From Phycisphaerales bacterium (GTDB lineage Bacteria; Planctomycetota; Phycisphaerae; UBA1845), in contig JABFSN010000142.1 of NCBI GenBank assembly GCA_013140575.1, forward strand, positions 1 through 41,013: a DNA stretch of 41,013 bases, given 5' to 3'. Positions within the stretch are counted from its first letter, which is position 1, and every line of letters starts with the position of its first letter. The position numbers and the translations under genes are program-made. Below the pieces are notes generated by a model. That model did not search any database, was not told the DNA's origin, and saw nothing but the letters and a program-made list of their open reading frames with translations. Below are positions 33,224-41,013 of the stretch, in pieces.

Positions 33224-35538
33224 CATTCGCGCGGGAAGGAGTTCCTACCCCGTTCGCGTCGCGCCGAAACCACCACCACCCATAGAATCACCAGCACCCC
33301 GAACGCGGCCAGGCCCCCGTTGGCGATGGCGGGAACGCTTGCCGTTGACGTAATGGTAATGAACCCGTCCTCGACGGCGGCGGCCGGTTGCCCGTTTACC
33401 GACGCGGCATCGACGGCGATGCGATACACCCCCGGCGGTGCGCCCGGTGGAATCGCGAACGAATCCTGTGCGACGATTCCATTGATCACCGGGTCGTCCG
33501 GCTGGACGAATTCGCTTCCCGCCAGCACTTGAAGCCCGGTCCCCGGCACCTCGGCGCTGAACTCCCACCACGCAGGCCCGGGTAGGTCGAGCCCTCGAAC
33601 GGCGGAGGGATCCACCAACACCGTTCCGTCAAAGCTCAAGGAGACGGAAAACGTGCCGACCGGCGCAGCGTCGGAATTGACCAGCGTCACGGGCGCCGAA
33701 ATCGTGTTTCCCGCGGCGCTCACCACGTCGCCGACCATGACCACGAACTCCGCATCGTCATCGCGCTCCCGGGCATTCACGTTGACCGTCGTCATCATCG
33801 GGGCGCTCACGGAAAAGACGGCCGAGTTGGACGTCCTGTCGGCGTCCGGCGTCGCGGTCAACGTGACGATCTGGAACGCGTTCCAGTTTCCCGGAGTAAA
33901 GACCAGACCCGCCCCGCCGCTCACCGACAGACTCGCGTCGCCCCCCGTGCGATCCGCCAACACGGTCACGTTGCCTTCGGGATGCTCCGTGAGTCGAACG
34001 AGAAACGAGTTGATCTGGCCCTCCGGGACCACCTCCGGGTTGTCCGCAACCACCTGCAGCTGTGCATTGCTCCCCGACCCCTGGGTGACAGTGACCGGCA
34101 CGGAAGCGCCATCGCAAACGCCCGCTCCATCCGTAATCGTCAAACTCGCCACGTAATTGCCCGCGAGGGCGTAGGTGTGCGAAACGCCCGGCCCCCAGTT
34201 CATGGTCGTCCCATCACCGAAGTCATAATCCCAGGAAACGATGTTGTCGTTGTTGGTGGTCATTCCCCCGCCGCTGTAGTTCCAGTCGTACTCCCAGACC
34301 TGGTTGCCCGCCGAGGAAAAGCCCACGCTCGCGCCGTTGATCGAAGTTACGGAAAGTGCCGCGACGGGCGGGTTTCCGACTACGCCGGGATAGTGTCCGG
34401 CCACCCAGGCTTGGGTGCGATTCCACGACTCCGGACCGCCATGTCCCCCGGTGGGGCTCCAGTGAAACGCCTTCAATTCGGGGCTGGAAGGGTCCGCCAG
34501 TTCGAAGTTCGCGGCCACATCCCACGGGGGAATCGCGGTGTCGGCCTGGCCCCCATAAAAGAAAATCGCCGTTTCATTCACACCCCAGGCCGCGTTCCAT
34601 GCTGACAGGAAGGGATTGTCGATCACGTGGTACATGCTGACGAAGGTGAGCGATCGTTCGACCAGCGACCGGGCGTAGGCGGGGTCCGGCTGGCCGTTGA
34701 CCCAGGTCTGAATGCTCAAGAAACCCCCGTTGCCCCAGACATAGTCCAACCAGGCGCCGGAATCAGGCCAGGCGGCGGCCGGCGCGGAGGCGCAGATGAT
34801 CTTGAAGCGGTCCGAAAAAACGCCGCCTGCCAACGCCGCGAATCCTCCTCCACTGTGGCCGACAATGGTGAGGCGGTCGGGATCCCAGACTTCCGGCTGC
34901 GCCGCGACGAACTCGCCCGCCTGGAAATTGTCGACAGCCATCCCGGTGAATCGATAGTCCAGCGGTTGGCCGTTTTCGTCGGCCAGATAGTCGGTGAACA
35001 GATCGGCCGTCACCGACATGGGGCTGGTGCCCCAGCCGCGCATGTAGAAGGCCAGCGCCGCAAAGCCTTTCAGGGCGAACCACGTGGACATGCTTGCGAC
35101 GTCGTCGGGACCGGGACCGGCCGGCGGCACGGTCCCCACGCTGTGCGTCACTACCAGACCCGGAAAAGTGCCTCCCGGACCGGGCGGCGGCACGCTGTTG
35201 GGCACGGCGAAAATGCCGCCCAGACGAACGGGAAGGCCGGTCTCCGGGTCTTTATACGAATCAAAACGCACATCCCAAATGGTGCAGTTGTTCAGCGTTC
35301 GCTGGTTGAACCGGATGGCATTCAAAGGCGGAACGCCGTACGGGTCCGGCCCGTCAAAAACCACATTCCAGAAGTCCGCGATTTCCTGCGTCGTCGGGGT
35401 GCCGGCCCCGGCCGAACGAGCCTCGCGTCCGCCAGGAGTGGGCTCGTCGCGCGCCTGAGCCCGGGCGACGATTCCGCCGTGGACGAAATGGACCCCGACC
35501 GCGATCACTATTGCCGTCCCAGGCGTTCGCCATCGCAT
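33220..35538 (-). CDS. Secreted alpha/beta-hydrolase (acetylxylan-esterase-like) with PKD, Calx-beta-like and cohesin-like domains
   Basis: A 772-aa protein. The N-terminal hydrophobic segment (TAIVIAVGVHFVHGGIVA) is an export signal. Residues ~55-400 form an esterase with nucleophile GHSGGG (Ser ~230) and a late PTGGHGGP His. ~405-490 is a PKD domain (VSWDYDFGDGTTMNWGPG). ~495-590 is a Calx-beta-like repeat (VVPEGQINSFLVRLTEHP; LVFTPGNWNAFQIVTLTA). ~600-725 resembles a cohesin (GDVVSAAGNTISAPVTLVNS; FSVSLSFDGTVLVDPSAV). The end, VPAIANGGLAAFG plus a TM plus SARRERGR, looks like an IPTL/PEP-CTERM-type sorting signal. ATG 35538 (preceded by GTG 35541) is the start. Likely a surface polysaccharide esterase; substrate unknown. 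Confidence 0.78.
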   Translation of the reverse strand: MRWRTPGTAIVIAVGVHFVHGGIVARAQARDEPTPGGREARSAGAGTPTTQEIADFWNVVFDGPDPYGVPPLNAIRFNQRTLNNCTIWDVRFDSYKDPETGLPVRLGGIFAVPNSVPPPGPGGTFPGLVVTHSVGTVPPAGPGPDDVASMSTWFALKGFAALAFYMRGWGTSPMSVTADLFTDYLADENGQPLDYRFTGMAVDNFQAGEFVAAQPEVWDPDRLTIVGHSGGGFAALAGGVFSDRFKIICASAPAAAWPDSGAWLDYVWGNGGFLSIQTWVNGQPDPAYARSLVERSLTFVSMYHVIDNPFLSAWNAAWGVNETAIFFYGGQADTAIPPWDVAANFELADPSSPELKAFHWSPTGGHGGPESWNRTQAWVAGHYPGVVGNPPVAALSVTSINGASVGFSSAGNQVWEYDWNYSGGGMTTNNDNIVSWDYDFGDGTTMNWGPGVSHTYALAGNYVASLTITDGAGVCDGASVPVTVTQGSGSNAQLQVVADNPEVVPEGQINSFLVRLTEHPEGNVTVLADRTGGDASLSVSGGAGLVFTPGNWNAFQIVTLTATPDADRTSNSAVFSVSAPMMTTVNVNARERDDDAEFVVMVGDVVSAAGNTISAPVTLVNSDAAPVGTFSVSLSFDGTVLVDPSAVRGLDLPGPAWWEFSAEVPGTGLQVLAGSEFVQPDDPVINGIVAQDSFAIPPGAPPGVYRIAVDAASVNGQPAAAVEDGFITITSTASVPAIANGGLAAFGVLVILWVVVVSARRERGRNSFPREC

Positions 35539-35788
35539 CACAGCACTCTTTTCCGCTACATGTCGCCGGTTTCATGCCCGCGGCAGTATTACGCGCCGCA
35601 CGCGCGTATTGCCCGGGCCAATCCCGGTCGCCCTTTTCCCGGGCCGCACCGGCGATGAAGTTTCGGCAACAAGTATTCTACCACGATCGACGTGCTTGAG
35701 GCATCGGAAAAGCACCGAGTTCCTGTTTTGCGGCAGATTCCGAAGCGCCCTGACCCATGATTCCGTTATCTTGGCGTTTCAATCTTGA

Positions 35789-36817
35789 TCAGGGATCGTC
35801 CCACGTCGTGCGCTCCGCGGCCAATGCCTGTGGTTGCGGAACGTCCAGATCGATCGACCGTTCGATGGTCTTGCCACGGCGGATACCGGCCGTCAGGGTG
35901 ACGCGATAGGTGCCCGGCGACGGGAAGACGTGGACCGGTTCGGCCACCGGCGATTCCTCGCCGTCCCCGAATTGCCAGCGGTACGATACTGGCTCGAACG
36001 AACCGCGAGTCTTGAACCGCACGGCCAACGCATCGCCCCCCTCGACGCCGAACGCCCGAACGTGCAACCACGGGAATTCCCGCAACACGCGTTCGAAAAA
36101 TGAGACGGCCGTCACCGGGTGGCCGCGGTGGCCGCCCGGCAAGCGCAGTTCGGTGACGAACGCGCGGTGCGCCTCGAGCCAGCCGACGCAACGCTGGGCG
36201 TCGGCCCCGGTCAGGAAGTCGGCCGATCCCGCGATCACGCTGACCGCCTGGTACGGATCGATGCGGTCGGCCACGTCGCCCAGCAGGACGGGATCGAAAT
36301 TCCCCTGTTGCACGGTGATGGCCCGGAAGACGTCGGGGTTTCGCAGCCCGGTATACAGGATGGCGAAGCTGCCGGCCGACCAGCCGGTCAGAAAAACCCG
36401 GTCGGGTGAAATCGAATACGCCCCGCGGACGTGGCGGACGGCGCTCAGAATGCGCTCCTCGTCATCCGCCTGCCGGGCAATCTGTTCGTCCGCCGGGGGC
36501 GCCGGAAACGCGGACGTGCCGGTCAATTCCGGGGCGATGACGATAAACCCCCGCTCCTCCGCCAACTTGACCCAGTCGAGCATCTGACGGAGCGCCGTGT
36601 CCCACGGAACGGTGCCGTGGCACAGCACGATCAACGGCCACTGCCGATCGCGGTCGTACGACGACGGCACGTACAGCAGGTAGTCGTTGCGCGTGTCCGG
36701 ATCGGTCTGCCGGGTGATGTCGTTGGGAACGCGCGTATCGCGATACGGCGGACAACCGAACGGCATCGTCGCGACGAAAACCGACAAAACGGCGACCAGA
36801 CGAGGTCTATTCAACAA
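35789..36817 (-). CDS. Lipoprotein alpha/beta-hydrolase (PHB-depolymerase/feruloyl-esterase-like) with C-terminal PKD domain
   Basis: A 342-aa protein. The first 22 residues form a lipoprotein signal with lipobox MPFGC. The start codon is TTG (36817), with GGAG twelve bases before; no ATG fits the signal better. The hydrolase part has LIVLCHGTVPWD, nucleophile GWSAGSFAIL, acid region IAGSADFLTG and His in LPGGHRGHP. Residues ~255-325 form a PKD domain (YRWQFGDGEESPVAEP; PSPGTYRVTLTAG). Known relatives cleave ester bonds in plant polymers or PHB. It probably sits on a periplasm- or surface-facing membrane. Same strand as the multidomain esterase downstream, but 250 bp apart with its own promoter. 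Confidence 0.8.
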   Translation of the reverse strand: MLNRPRLVAVLSVFVATMPFGCPPYRDTRVPNDITRQTDPDTRNDYLLYVPSSYDRDRQWPLIVLCHGTVPWDTALRQMLDWVKLAEERGFIVIAPELTGTSAFPAPPADEQIARQADDEERILSAVRHVRGAYSISPDRVFLTGWSAGSFAILYTGLRNPDVFRAITVQQGNFDPVLLGDVADRIDPYQAVSVIAGSADFLTGADAQRCVGWLEAHRAFVTELRLPGGHRGHPVTAVSFFERVLREFPWLHVRAFGVEGGDALAVRFKTRGSFEPVSYRWQFGDGEESPVAEPVHVFPSPGTYRVTLTAGIRRGKTIERSIDLDVPQPQALAAERTTWDDP

Positions 36818-36861
36818 ATCGATACGCTCCGAATCGGATTCACGGGCACCGCACCGCGGTC

Positions 36862-36890
36862 ACTATAGCGGCCGACATCCGCCGGGCCAA
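36862..36890 (-). promoter_or_regulatory. Putative promoter of the lipoprotein hydrolase
   Basis: On the minus strand TTGGCC (36890-36885), 17-bp spacer, TATAGT (36867-36862). The -10 is good and the -35 weak; the leader would be about 38 nt. Confidence 0.45.
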
Positions 36891-37166
36891 CCGGTGTTGA
36901 TCGCCTCCTCCTGCAGTCAATCCAGCGTCACGAACGGCGCGGCCGGGCGCGGGCATCGTTGGGGGTGAATCAGGTGGACCGGCAATTCGAGGCTGTCGAC
37001 GATGCGCGGTCCGGATCGGATCCATCAGCAAACGCACGCCCACGTTTCATCGTCCACGCGGCGGCTGACGCTTGCACCACGTCGCCGTTCCACGCTGATC
37101 GAATGGACGCCCGGTGACATCGCGGACGCATGAATCACAATCATTGGGGCGGTTGGCGAGTCGACC
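36891..37166. other. Intergenic region between divergent genes
   Basis: About 276 bp without a supported gene. A minus-strand frame reads VDSLELPVHLIHP ... PFVTLD before a stop, which looks protein-like but is cut by a stop 100 bp upstream; it may be a gene remnant. Confidence 0.3.
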
Positions 37167-37195
37167 TTGATTGGATGGACGAAGCAGGGTAGACT
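37167..37195 (+). promoter_or_regulatory. Promoter of the M43 protease gene
   Basis: TTGATT (37167-37172), 17-bp spacer, TAGACT (37190-37195). About 53 nt of leader follow before ATG 37256, which is preceded by AAGGA. Confidence 0.58.
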
Positions 37196-37255
37196 GGCTC
37201 CCGCGCGAGCCGCGAACGTAAACTGGGGACTTCTTAAACCGAAAAGGACCAAACC

Positions 37256-38383
37256 ATGCGGATTCAGTCGATGACCGGGTACGCCGCCGCCTGCTGTGCC
37301 GCGGCGATGTCGGTTTCCCCCGCCCGGGGTCAGGTGTCGGATTGCGGCACCGAAATAACCCCGGTCGAGGCCGCCGAATTGGCCAGGCTCGAACCCCTGT
37401 ACCAGGCCGCTCCACAGGTCGCCCGTGGCGAGCCGTTTTGGGTCGCGGTCACCATGCACATCATCCGCCGGACCGACGGCACCGGCGGGCTGCCGGCCGA
37501 CAGCATCTGCGAAGGCATGGGCGACATGGATGAAATGTTCTCCGTCGCTGGAATCCAATTTTTCATGTCCCAGCCCATCGACTACATCGACAGCGACGCA
37601 TTCTATTTTGATGTCGATACACTGTCCGAAATCAACGTCATGCGCACAATGAACTGGGTACCCAATACCATAAACATCTATTTCACCCCCAATCTGGCCT
37701 ACGAAAACGGCTCGCTGTGCGGCATCTCCGCGTTCACGTCGAGTTCCGTGCAGTCCATCGCCATGCGTAACAGTTGCATGCCCCCGACCAACCATTCGAC
37801 GCTGTCCCACGAAGTCGGGCACTATTTCAACCTGTACCACACGCACGAGTCCGCGTTCGGCGATGAACTCGTGAATGGATCGAATTGCAGCGTCGCCGGC
37901 GACGTGGTGTGCGACACCCCGGCCGATCCCACGCTGGGCACCGGCAACGTCGGTTCGTTTCCGGGTTGCATCTACGTCGGCGGCGAGACCGATCCCAATG
38001 GCGACCCTTATGCGCCCAACACAAAAAACCTGATGTCCTACTCCCGCAAGGAATGCCGCGACCATTTTTCCGCCAGCCAGCAGGTTCGGTCTAACACCAC
38101 GCTCGTCAACCTGCGCTCCTCGTACATGCACGAAGTTCCCAACGGCCCGCCCACGGAATGTTCCGCGTGCGCGGACATCATCGACGGCGACGTGAACAAT
38201 GACGGCCAGATTGACATTTTCGACATCTTGTGCGAACTGGACGGCTTCATCGGCGTATTTACAACCTGTCCGCTGGCCGCGCTCGATGTCGCCTGTCCGC
38301 CCGACGCCGTCATCGACGTTTTTGACATACTCGCCGTTCTGGACGCCTTCGCGGGCGAGGCGCCCTGCGCCTGCGGCGGCTAG
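37256..38383 (+). CDS. Secreted M43-type zinc metalloprotease with C-terminal dockerin-like domain
   Basis: A 375-aa protein. A signal peptide (to ~VSPARGQ, residue ~26) is followed by a zincin domain: HEVGHYFNLYH at 184-194 gives the three Zn ligands and catalytic Glu185, and NLMSY (~257-261) is the Met-turn. Paired Cys are as in pappalysin/cytophagalysin proteins of family M43. Residues ~305-372 are two EF-hand-like dockerin repeats (DGDVNNDGQIDIFDIL and PPDAVIDVFDILAVLDAF) ending APCACGG, the 'GC-type' dockerin tail of planctomycetes. AAGGA lies seven bases before the ATG. It probably acts outside the cell, with the dockerin anchoring it. Confidence 0.88.
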   Translation: MRIQSMTGYAAACCAAAMSVSPARGQVSDCGTEITPVEAAELARLEPLYQAAPQVARGEPFWVAVTMHIIRRTDGTGGLPADSICEGMGDMDEMFSVAGIQFFMSQPIDYIDSDAFYFDVDTLSEINVMRTMNWVPNTINIYFTPNLAYENGSLCGISAFTSSSVQSIAMRNSCMPPTNHSTLSHEVGHYFNLYHTHESAFGDELVNGSNCSVAGDVVCDTPADPTLGTGNVGSFPGCIYVGGETDPNGDPYAPNTKNLMSYSRKECRDHFSASQQVRSNTTLVNLRSSYMHEVPNGPPTECSACADIIDGDVNNDGQIDIFDILCELDGFIGVFTTCPLAALDVACPPDAVIDVFDILAVLDAFAGEAPCACGG

Positions 38384-38718
38384 TTCCAGCGTGCGACGGT
38401 GAATTCCTGCGGATCCTGGACTGGTCCCGCCCCACGACCGGAAGATGGTGTCGCACTCCGGGTTTCGTTTGACCGACGGACCGCGCTGGTGTGCGCCTTC
38501 CGATCGACGCGCAACGTGGGCGATCTGCGTCGGGCCAAGCGCCGGTGACCGTGACGCCGTTCAACCGTCCAATAAAACTCGCGGGATGGGCGGAATCTCT
38601 ACCGGCGATGCGACCCCCCGCCTGCGTTCACCGATCGGTCCGCTTGTTTATCGGCCCGGGGAATCGAACCATGCGGTTCGCATCCGCACGCACCAGCTCG
38701 ACACGTCTTTATTCACGC
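38384..38718. other. Intergenic stretch upstream of the calcium-repeat lipoprotein
   Basis: About 335 bp; the lipoprotein frame stays open back to 38491 but lacks protein-like sequence. A GGGGAATCGAACC word at 38658-38670 resembles a tRNA T-arm in reverse, but no tRNA folds around it. Confidence 0.4.
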
Positions 38719-38747
38719 TTGTTTACACCCTTGGTGCGGCCTAGACT
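38719..38747 (+). promoter_or_regulatory. Promoter of the lipoprotein gene
   Basis: TTGTTT (38719-38724), 17-bp spacer, TAGACT (38742-38747). It has the same -10 and spacing as 37190 and 40642. Leader about 75 nt to ATG 38830. Confidence 0.5.
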
Positions 38748-38829
38748 TGGCTGTGACGGCGTCCGGCGGGCGTTCTACCGTCCGATCCGCGCGTTTCATG
38801 TGCCGGCTCGATCCGGGGAGGGTGATTCG

Positions 38830-40431
38830 ATGCAAACGGGGTACTTTCGTTTCGTTCGCGGCCGCTTACTTTCATTTCTGACGGCCGTCGCCCTTGTGAT
38901 GACGGGGTGCACCCCGCCCCCCGGCGACGGAAACGATAACGATCCGCCGCCCGATGAAACCCCGATCATGGTCACGATCGAGGGTCAAGGCATGGTCAAC
39001 CAATCCGTTGACGGAAGCCAGGTGACGCTCACCGCCAACCCGGACACCGATTGGTCGTTCGAATCGTGGTCGGGAGACGTCGATTCCACCGACAATCCGC
39101 TCGTCGTGGATATCACGGAAGTCAACGCCGTGACGGCCACCTTCATTCTGGAAGAAGGCCCGCCCCGTCCGGTGACGGATATTGACGGCGACGGCGTGGC
39201 CAACGATGGCGATGCCTGTCCGGACACGTCCGCAGGCGCGGCCGTCGATGCCGCGGGCTGCGCCGCCGACCAGCGCGATTCCGACGGCGACGGCGTCATG
39301 GACGCCGGCGACGACTGCGCCGACACGCCGGACGGCGCCGACGTGGATGCCAACGGCTGCCCGGACGCGACGGCCGACGCCGATGGCGACGGGGTCAATG
39401 ACGCCGCGGACCAGTGCCCCGACACGGCCGCTGACAACCAGGTCGACGACGACGGCTGCGCCCCGGATCAACTCGACGCCGACGGCGACAAGGTGCCCGA
39501 CAACACCGACCGTTGTGCGAACACGCCGGCCGGAACGCCCGTCGATCGTAGCGGCTGTCCGGTCACCGACCCGCCGCCTCCGCCGCCTCCACCCGGCGGA
39601 AACGTCCCCGTATGCGGGAACGGAACGACCGAAACCGGCGAACAGTGCGACCCACCGACGCCCGGAACGTGCGATGCCAACTGTCAGATGGTGGTGGTTG
39701 AAATGAACAATGACGAATGCGCCGGCGCTGAAATCGCCAGCGACGCGTTGAACTCGTTCAACAACAGCGCCGCGACCAACAGCGGGCCGGCCCTGACCGG
39801 CGCCTGCGGCACTTCCAATCTCGGCGCCGATATCTGGTTCCGGCACGCGGCCTCCTGCACCGGCATTCTCACCGTCAGCACCTGCGCGAGCACCTTTGAC
39901 ACCGCGCTCGCCGTCTATGCGGGTGACGCATGCCCCACCGGCCAGCCGACGGCGTGCAGCGACGACGACTGCGAATTCGGGACCGGATCGCTCGTCACCG
40001 TGAACGTAACAACCGGCCAGGCTTTCATCATTCGCGTCGGCGGCTTCAGCGGCGCGAACGGCGACGGCACGTTGATCATCACGTGCGGCGACGAACCGGG
40101 CGGCGCGGTTTGCGGCGTCGACTCGAGCAGTTGCACGGCCGAGCACGCCACGCCCGGCTGCGGCGACGGCGACTGCTGCCGCGCAGTCTGCGATTTCGAC
40201 CGCTTCTGCTGCGAATCGGAATGGGACGACCTCTGCGTCGAGGACGCGGTGGCCATCTGCCAGGGTACTTTTAACGCCTGCCTGAACAACACCGAAAGCT
40301 GCACGACCGAACGCTTGACCCCGGGCTGCAGCAATCAATCCTGCTGCGAAACGGTGTGTGCCGCGGATCCCTTCTGTTGTCTCGAACGATGGGACGTCAT
40401 GTGCGTCGATGCTGCGGCTGCTTGCCGATAG
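38830..40431 (+). CDS. Lipoprotein with InlB-B-type repeat, thrombospondin-3 calcium repeats and Cys-rich repeats
   Basis: A 533-aa protein from ATG 38830, preceded by GGAGGG. The lipobox is ALVMTGC (Cys27). Residues ~47-112 form a divergent InlB B-repeat (VTLTANPDTDWSFESWSGD). ~117-245 carry thrombospondin type-3 repeats (DIDGDGVANDGDACPD; DSDGDGVMDAGDDCAD; DADGDGVNDAADQCPD), each a Ca2+ site. A Pro-rich linker follows, then CGNGTTETGEQCDPP (Myxo-type Cys repeat), and a beta domain ~295-425 (GADIWFRHAASCTG). The last ~105 residues are two copies of a Cys-rich unit (PGCGDGDCCRAVCDFDRFCC / PGCSNQSCCETVCAADPFCC). A surface structural or adhesion role is likely; no catalytic motif. Confidence 0.85.
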   Translation: MQTGYFRFVRGRLLSFLTAVALVMTGCTPPPGDGNDNDPPPDETPIMVTIEGQGMVNQSVDGSQVTLTANPDTDWSFESWSGDVDSTDNPLVVDITEVNAVTATFILEEGPPRPVTDIDGDGVANDGDACPDTSAGAAVDAAGCAADQRDSDGDGVMDAGDDCADTPDGADVDANGCPDATADADGDGVNDAADQCPDTAADNQVDDDGCAPDQLDADGDKVPDNTDRCANTPAGTPVDRSGCPVTDPPPPPPPPGGNVPVCGNGTTETGEQCDPPTPGTCDANCQMVVVEMNNDECAGAEIASDALNSFNNSAATNSGPALTGACGTSNLGADIWFRHAASCTGILTVSTCASTFDTALAVYAGDACPTGQPTACSDDDCEFGTGSLVTVNVTTGQAFIIRVGGFSGANGDGTLIITCGDEPGGAVCGVDSSSCTAEHATPGCGDGDCCRAVCDFDRFCCESEWDDLCVEDAVAICQGTFNACLNNTESCTTERLTPGCSNQSCCETVCAADPFCCLERWDVMCVDAAAACR

Positions 40432-40618
40432 AATCCGTCTCGTCGGCAACTCGGCCGGCTCCCTGGTGCTCGTCTCAATTGACAAACGGCGACACCCGCC
40501 GTCGGTGGGCTTCGCCGCGCTGCCCTCAACGGCACGGCCGTTCACACCGGTAACGGGTGTTTATTCGTCGCCCCACCACCGCTCCATGTCCCATGTCTCC
40601 ATGTCCGACGCAGTTTCT

Positions 40619-40647
40619 TTGCTTCACCCCACGTCATCGGCTAGACT
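40619..40647 (+). promoter_or_regulatory. Promoter of the last gene
   Basis: TTGCTT (40619-40624), 17-bp spacer, TAGACT (40642-40647). Leader about 56 nt to ATG 40710. Confidence 0.52.
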
Positions 40648-40709
40648 ATTCGGACCGACCGATTTCCGTTCCTGGCCGTCGCGAGCCCGGCCACTGGGGT
40701 TGATCGTCA

Positions 40710-41013
40710 ATGCCATTCCTGTTTGCCGATGACGGCGTTTCCCGCCGCGGGGCACGCGCTCGCGTTGCATTCGTCGTAGGCCTGTCGGCCTTCAGTGCGA
40801 ATTCGATCGCCGGGGGGATTCGCTGGCGGTCGGCGGACGCGCGCTCACGGACCGTCGCGGCCACGATGCCGGACGGTCGTGACCCCGCCGCGTGGCGGGG
40901 GCTCTTGAACGATTTGACGATGGATTCGCTCCCCCGCGCGGGCGACGGCTCTGCGGATAATTCATCGCGTCGCGACGGTCCGCGGGTTGATTCGTCGCCC
41001 GGCCCGGCGCTTC
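40710..41013 (+). CDS. Probable exported protein, 5' part only (runs off window)
   Basis: From ATG 40710 the frame is open for 101 codons to the window edge with strongly GC-rich third positions. The N-terminus (MPFLFADDGVSRRGARARVA, then FVVGLSAFSANSIAGG) has basic residues followed by a modest hydrophobic stretch, a possible signal or membrane segment. The rest is Asp/Arg/Ser-rich, and I recognise no domain. A good promoter lies at 40619-40647. There is no clear ribosome site, so the exact start is uncertain. Confidence 0.5.
   Translation, partial: MPFLFADDGVSRRGARARVAFVVGLSAFSANSIAGGIRWRSADARSRTVAATMPDGRDPAAWRGLLNDLTMDSLPRAGDGSADNSSRRDGPRVDSSPGPAL

Noticed and set aside
36921-37015. Protein-like minus-strand stretch ending PFVTLD
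   Set aside because: Cut by a stop about 100 bp upstream; possibly a gene remnant, but too short to call.
33220-38383. Cellulosome-type system
   Set aside because: Only one cohesin-like and one dockerin-like domain are visible, with no scaffoldin; kept only as a testable interaction.
38658-38670. Reverse T-arm-like word GGGGAATCGAACC suggesting a tRNA
   Set aside because: No acceptor, D or anticodon stem can be placed around it.
38872-40545. 557-codon minus-strand frame opposite the calcium-repeat lipoprotein
   Set aside because: Its Gly/Val/Ala repeats are the complement of the Asp-rich repeats; no independent support.

Overview
The window reads as a stretch of chromosome from a high-GC Gram-negative bacterium of the Planctomycetota, most likely Phycisphaerae-like. 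This is inference from gene content. The clues are an M43 metalloprotease ending in a 'GC-type' dockerin-like domain, a lipoprotein with planctomycete-style cysteine-rich repeats, PKD/Calx-beta/cohesin-like esterases, a UbiA-UbiX-UbiE quinone block, a Ser/Thr kinase fused to TPRs, an LptD-like outer-membrane protein, and many short palindromic dispersed repeats. There is no rRNA. One tRNA (Ile, GAT) is present.

Layout. 1-2.5 kb: the 3' end of the error-prone polymerase dnaE2, a purine-rich spacer, and two overlapping PilZ (c-di-GMP receptor type) genes. 2.5-6.2 kb (minus strand): a HEPN/MNT pair and DNA polymerase I. 6.4-9.2 kb: a zinc-ribbon/Ser-Thr kinase/TolB-like/TPR protein. 9.3-11.2 kb: ArfB ribosome rescue factor and a divergent alkaline-phosphatase-fold enzyme. 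11.2-16.3 kb (minus strand): a tightly packed block of TIM-barrel protein, UbiA-type prenyltransferase (MqnP-like), UbiX, a six-TM/TPR protein of unknown function, and UbiE; the last four overlap or abut and probably serve menaquinone synthesis. 16.4-18.9 kb: superoxide dismutase, a formyltransferase-fold enzyme and a two-CBS protein. 19.2-21.4 kb: tRNA-Ile and an exported PQQ-like beta-propeller.

21.4-27.2 kb is the accessory part: a VapBC-like pair, a repeat island with a REPIN-like element (two inverted ~49-bp hairpins), 22-bp and 21-bp tandem repeats, a DUF5677 gene, an unrecognised 492-aa gene of visibly lower GC, and the remnant of a planctomycete surface-protein gene interrupted in frame by a palindromic insert.

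27.2-29.8 kb holds endonuclease IV and citrate synthase. 30-41 kb is an envelope/secretion region: LptD-like protein, a multidomain esterase, a lipoprotein esterase with a PKD domain, an M43 protease with dockerin, a calcium-binding-repeat lipoprotein, and the start of another probable exported protein. Three consecutive plus-strand genes here have look-alike promoters (TTGNTT, 17 bp, TAGACT), which suggests shared control.

No single feature is proven to be a new system. The best candidates for a second look are the REPIN-like repeat island, the low-GC unknown gene with its DUF5677 neighbour, the unknown membrane-TPR gene locked inside the quinone operon, and the divergent phosphatase beside it.
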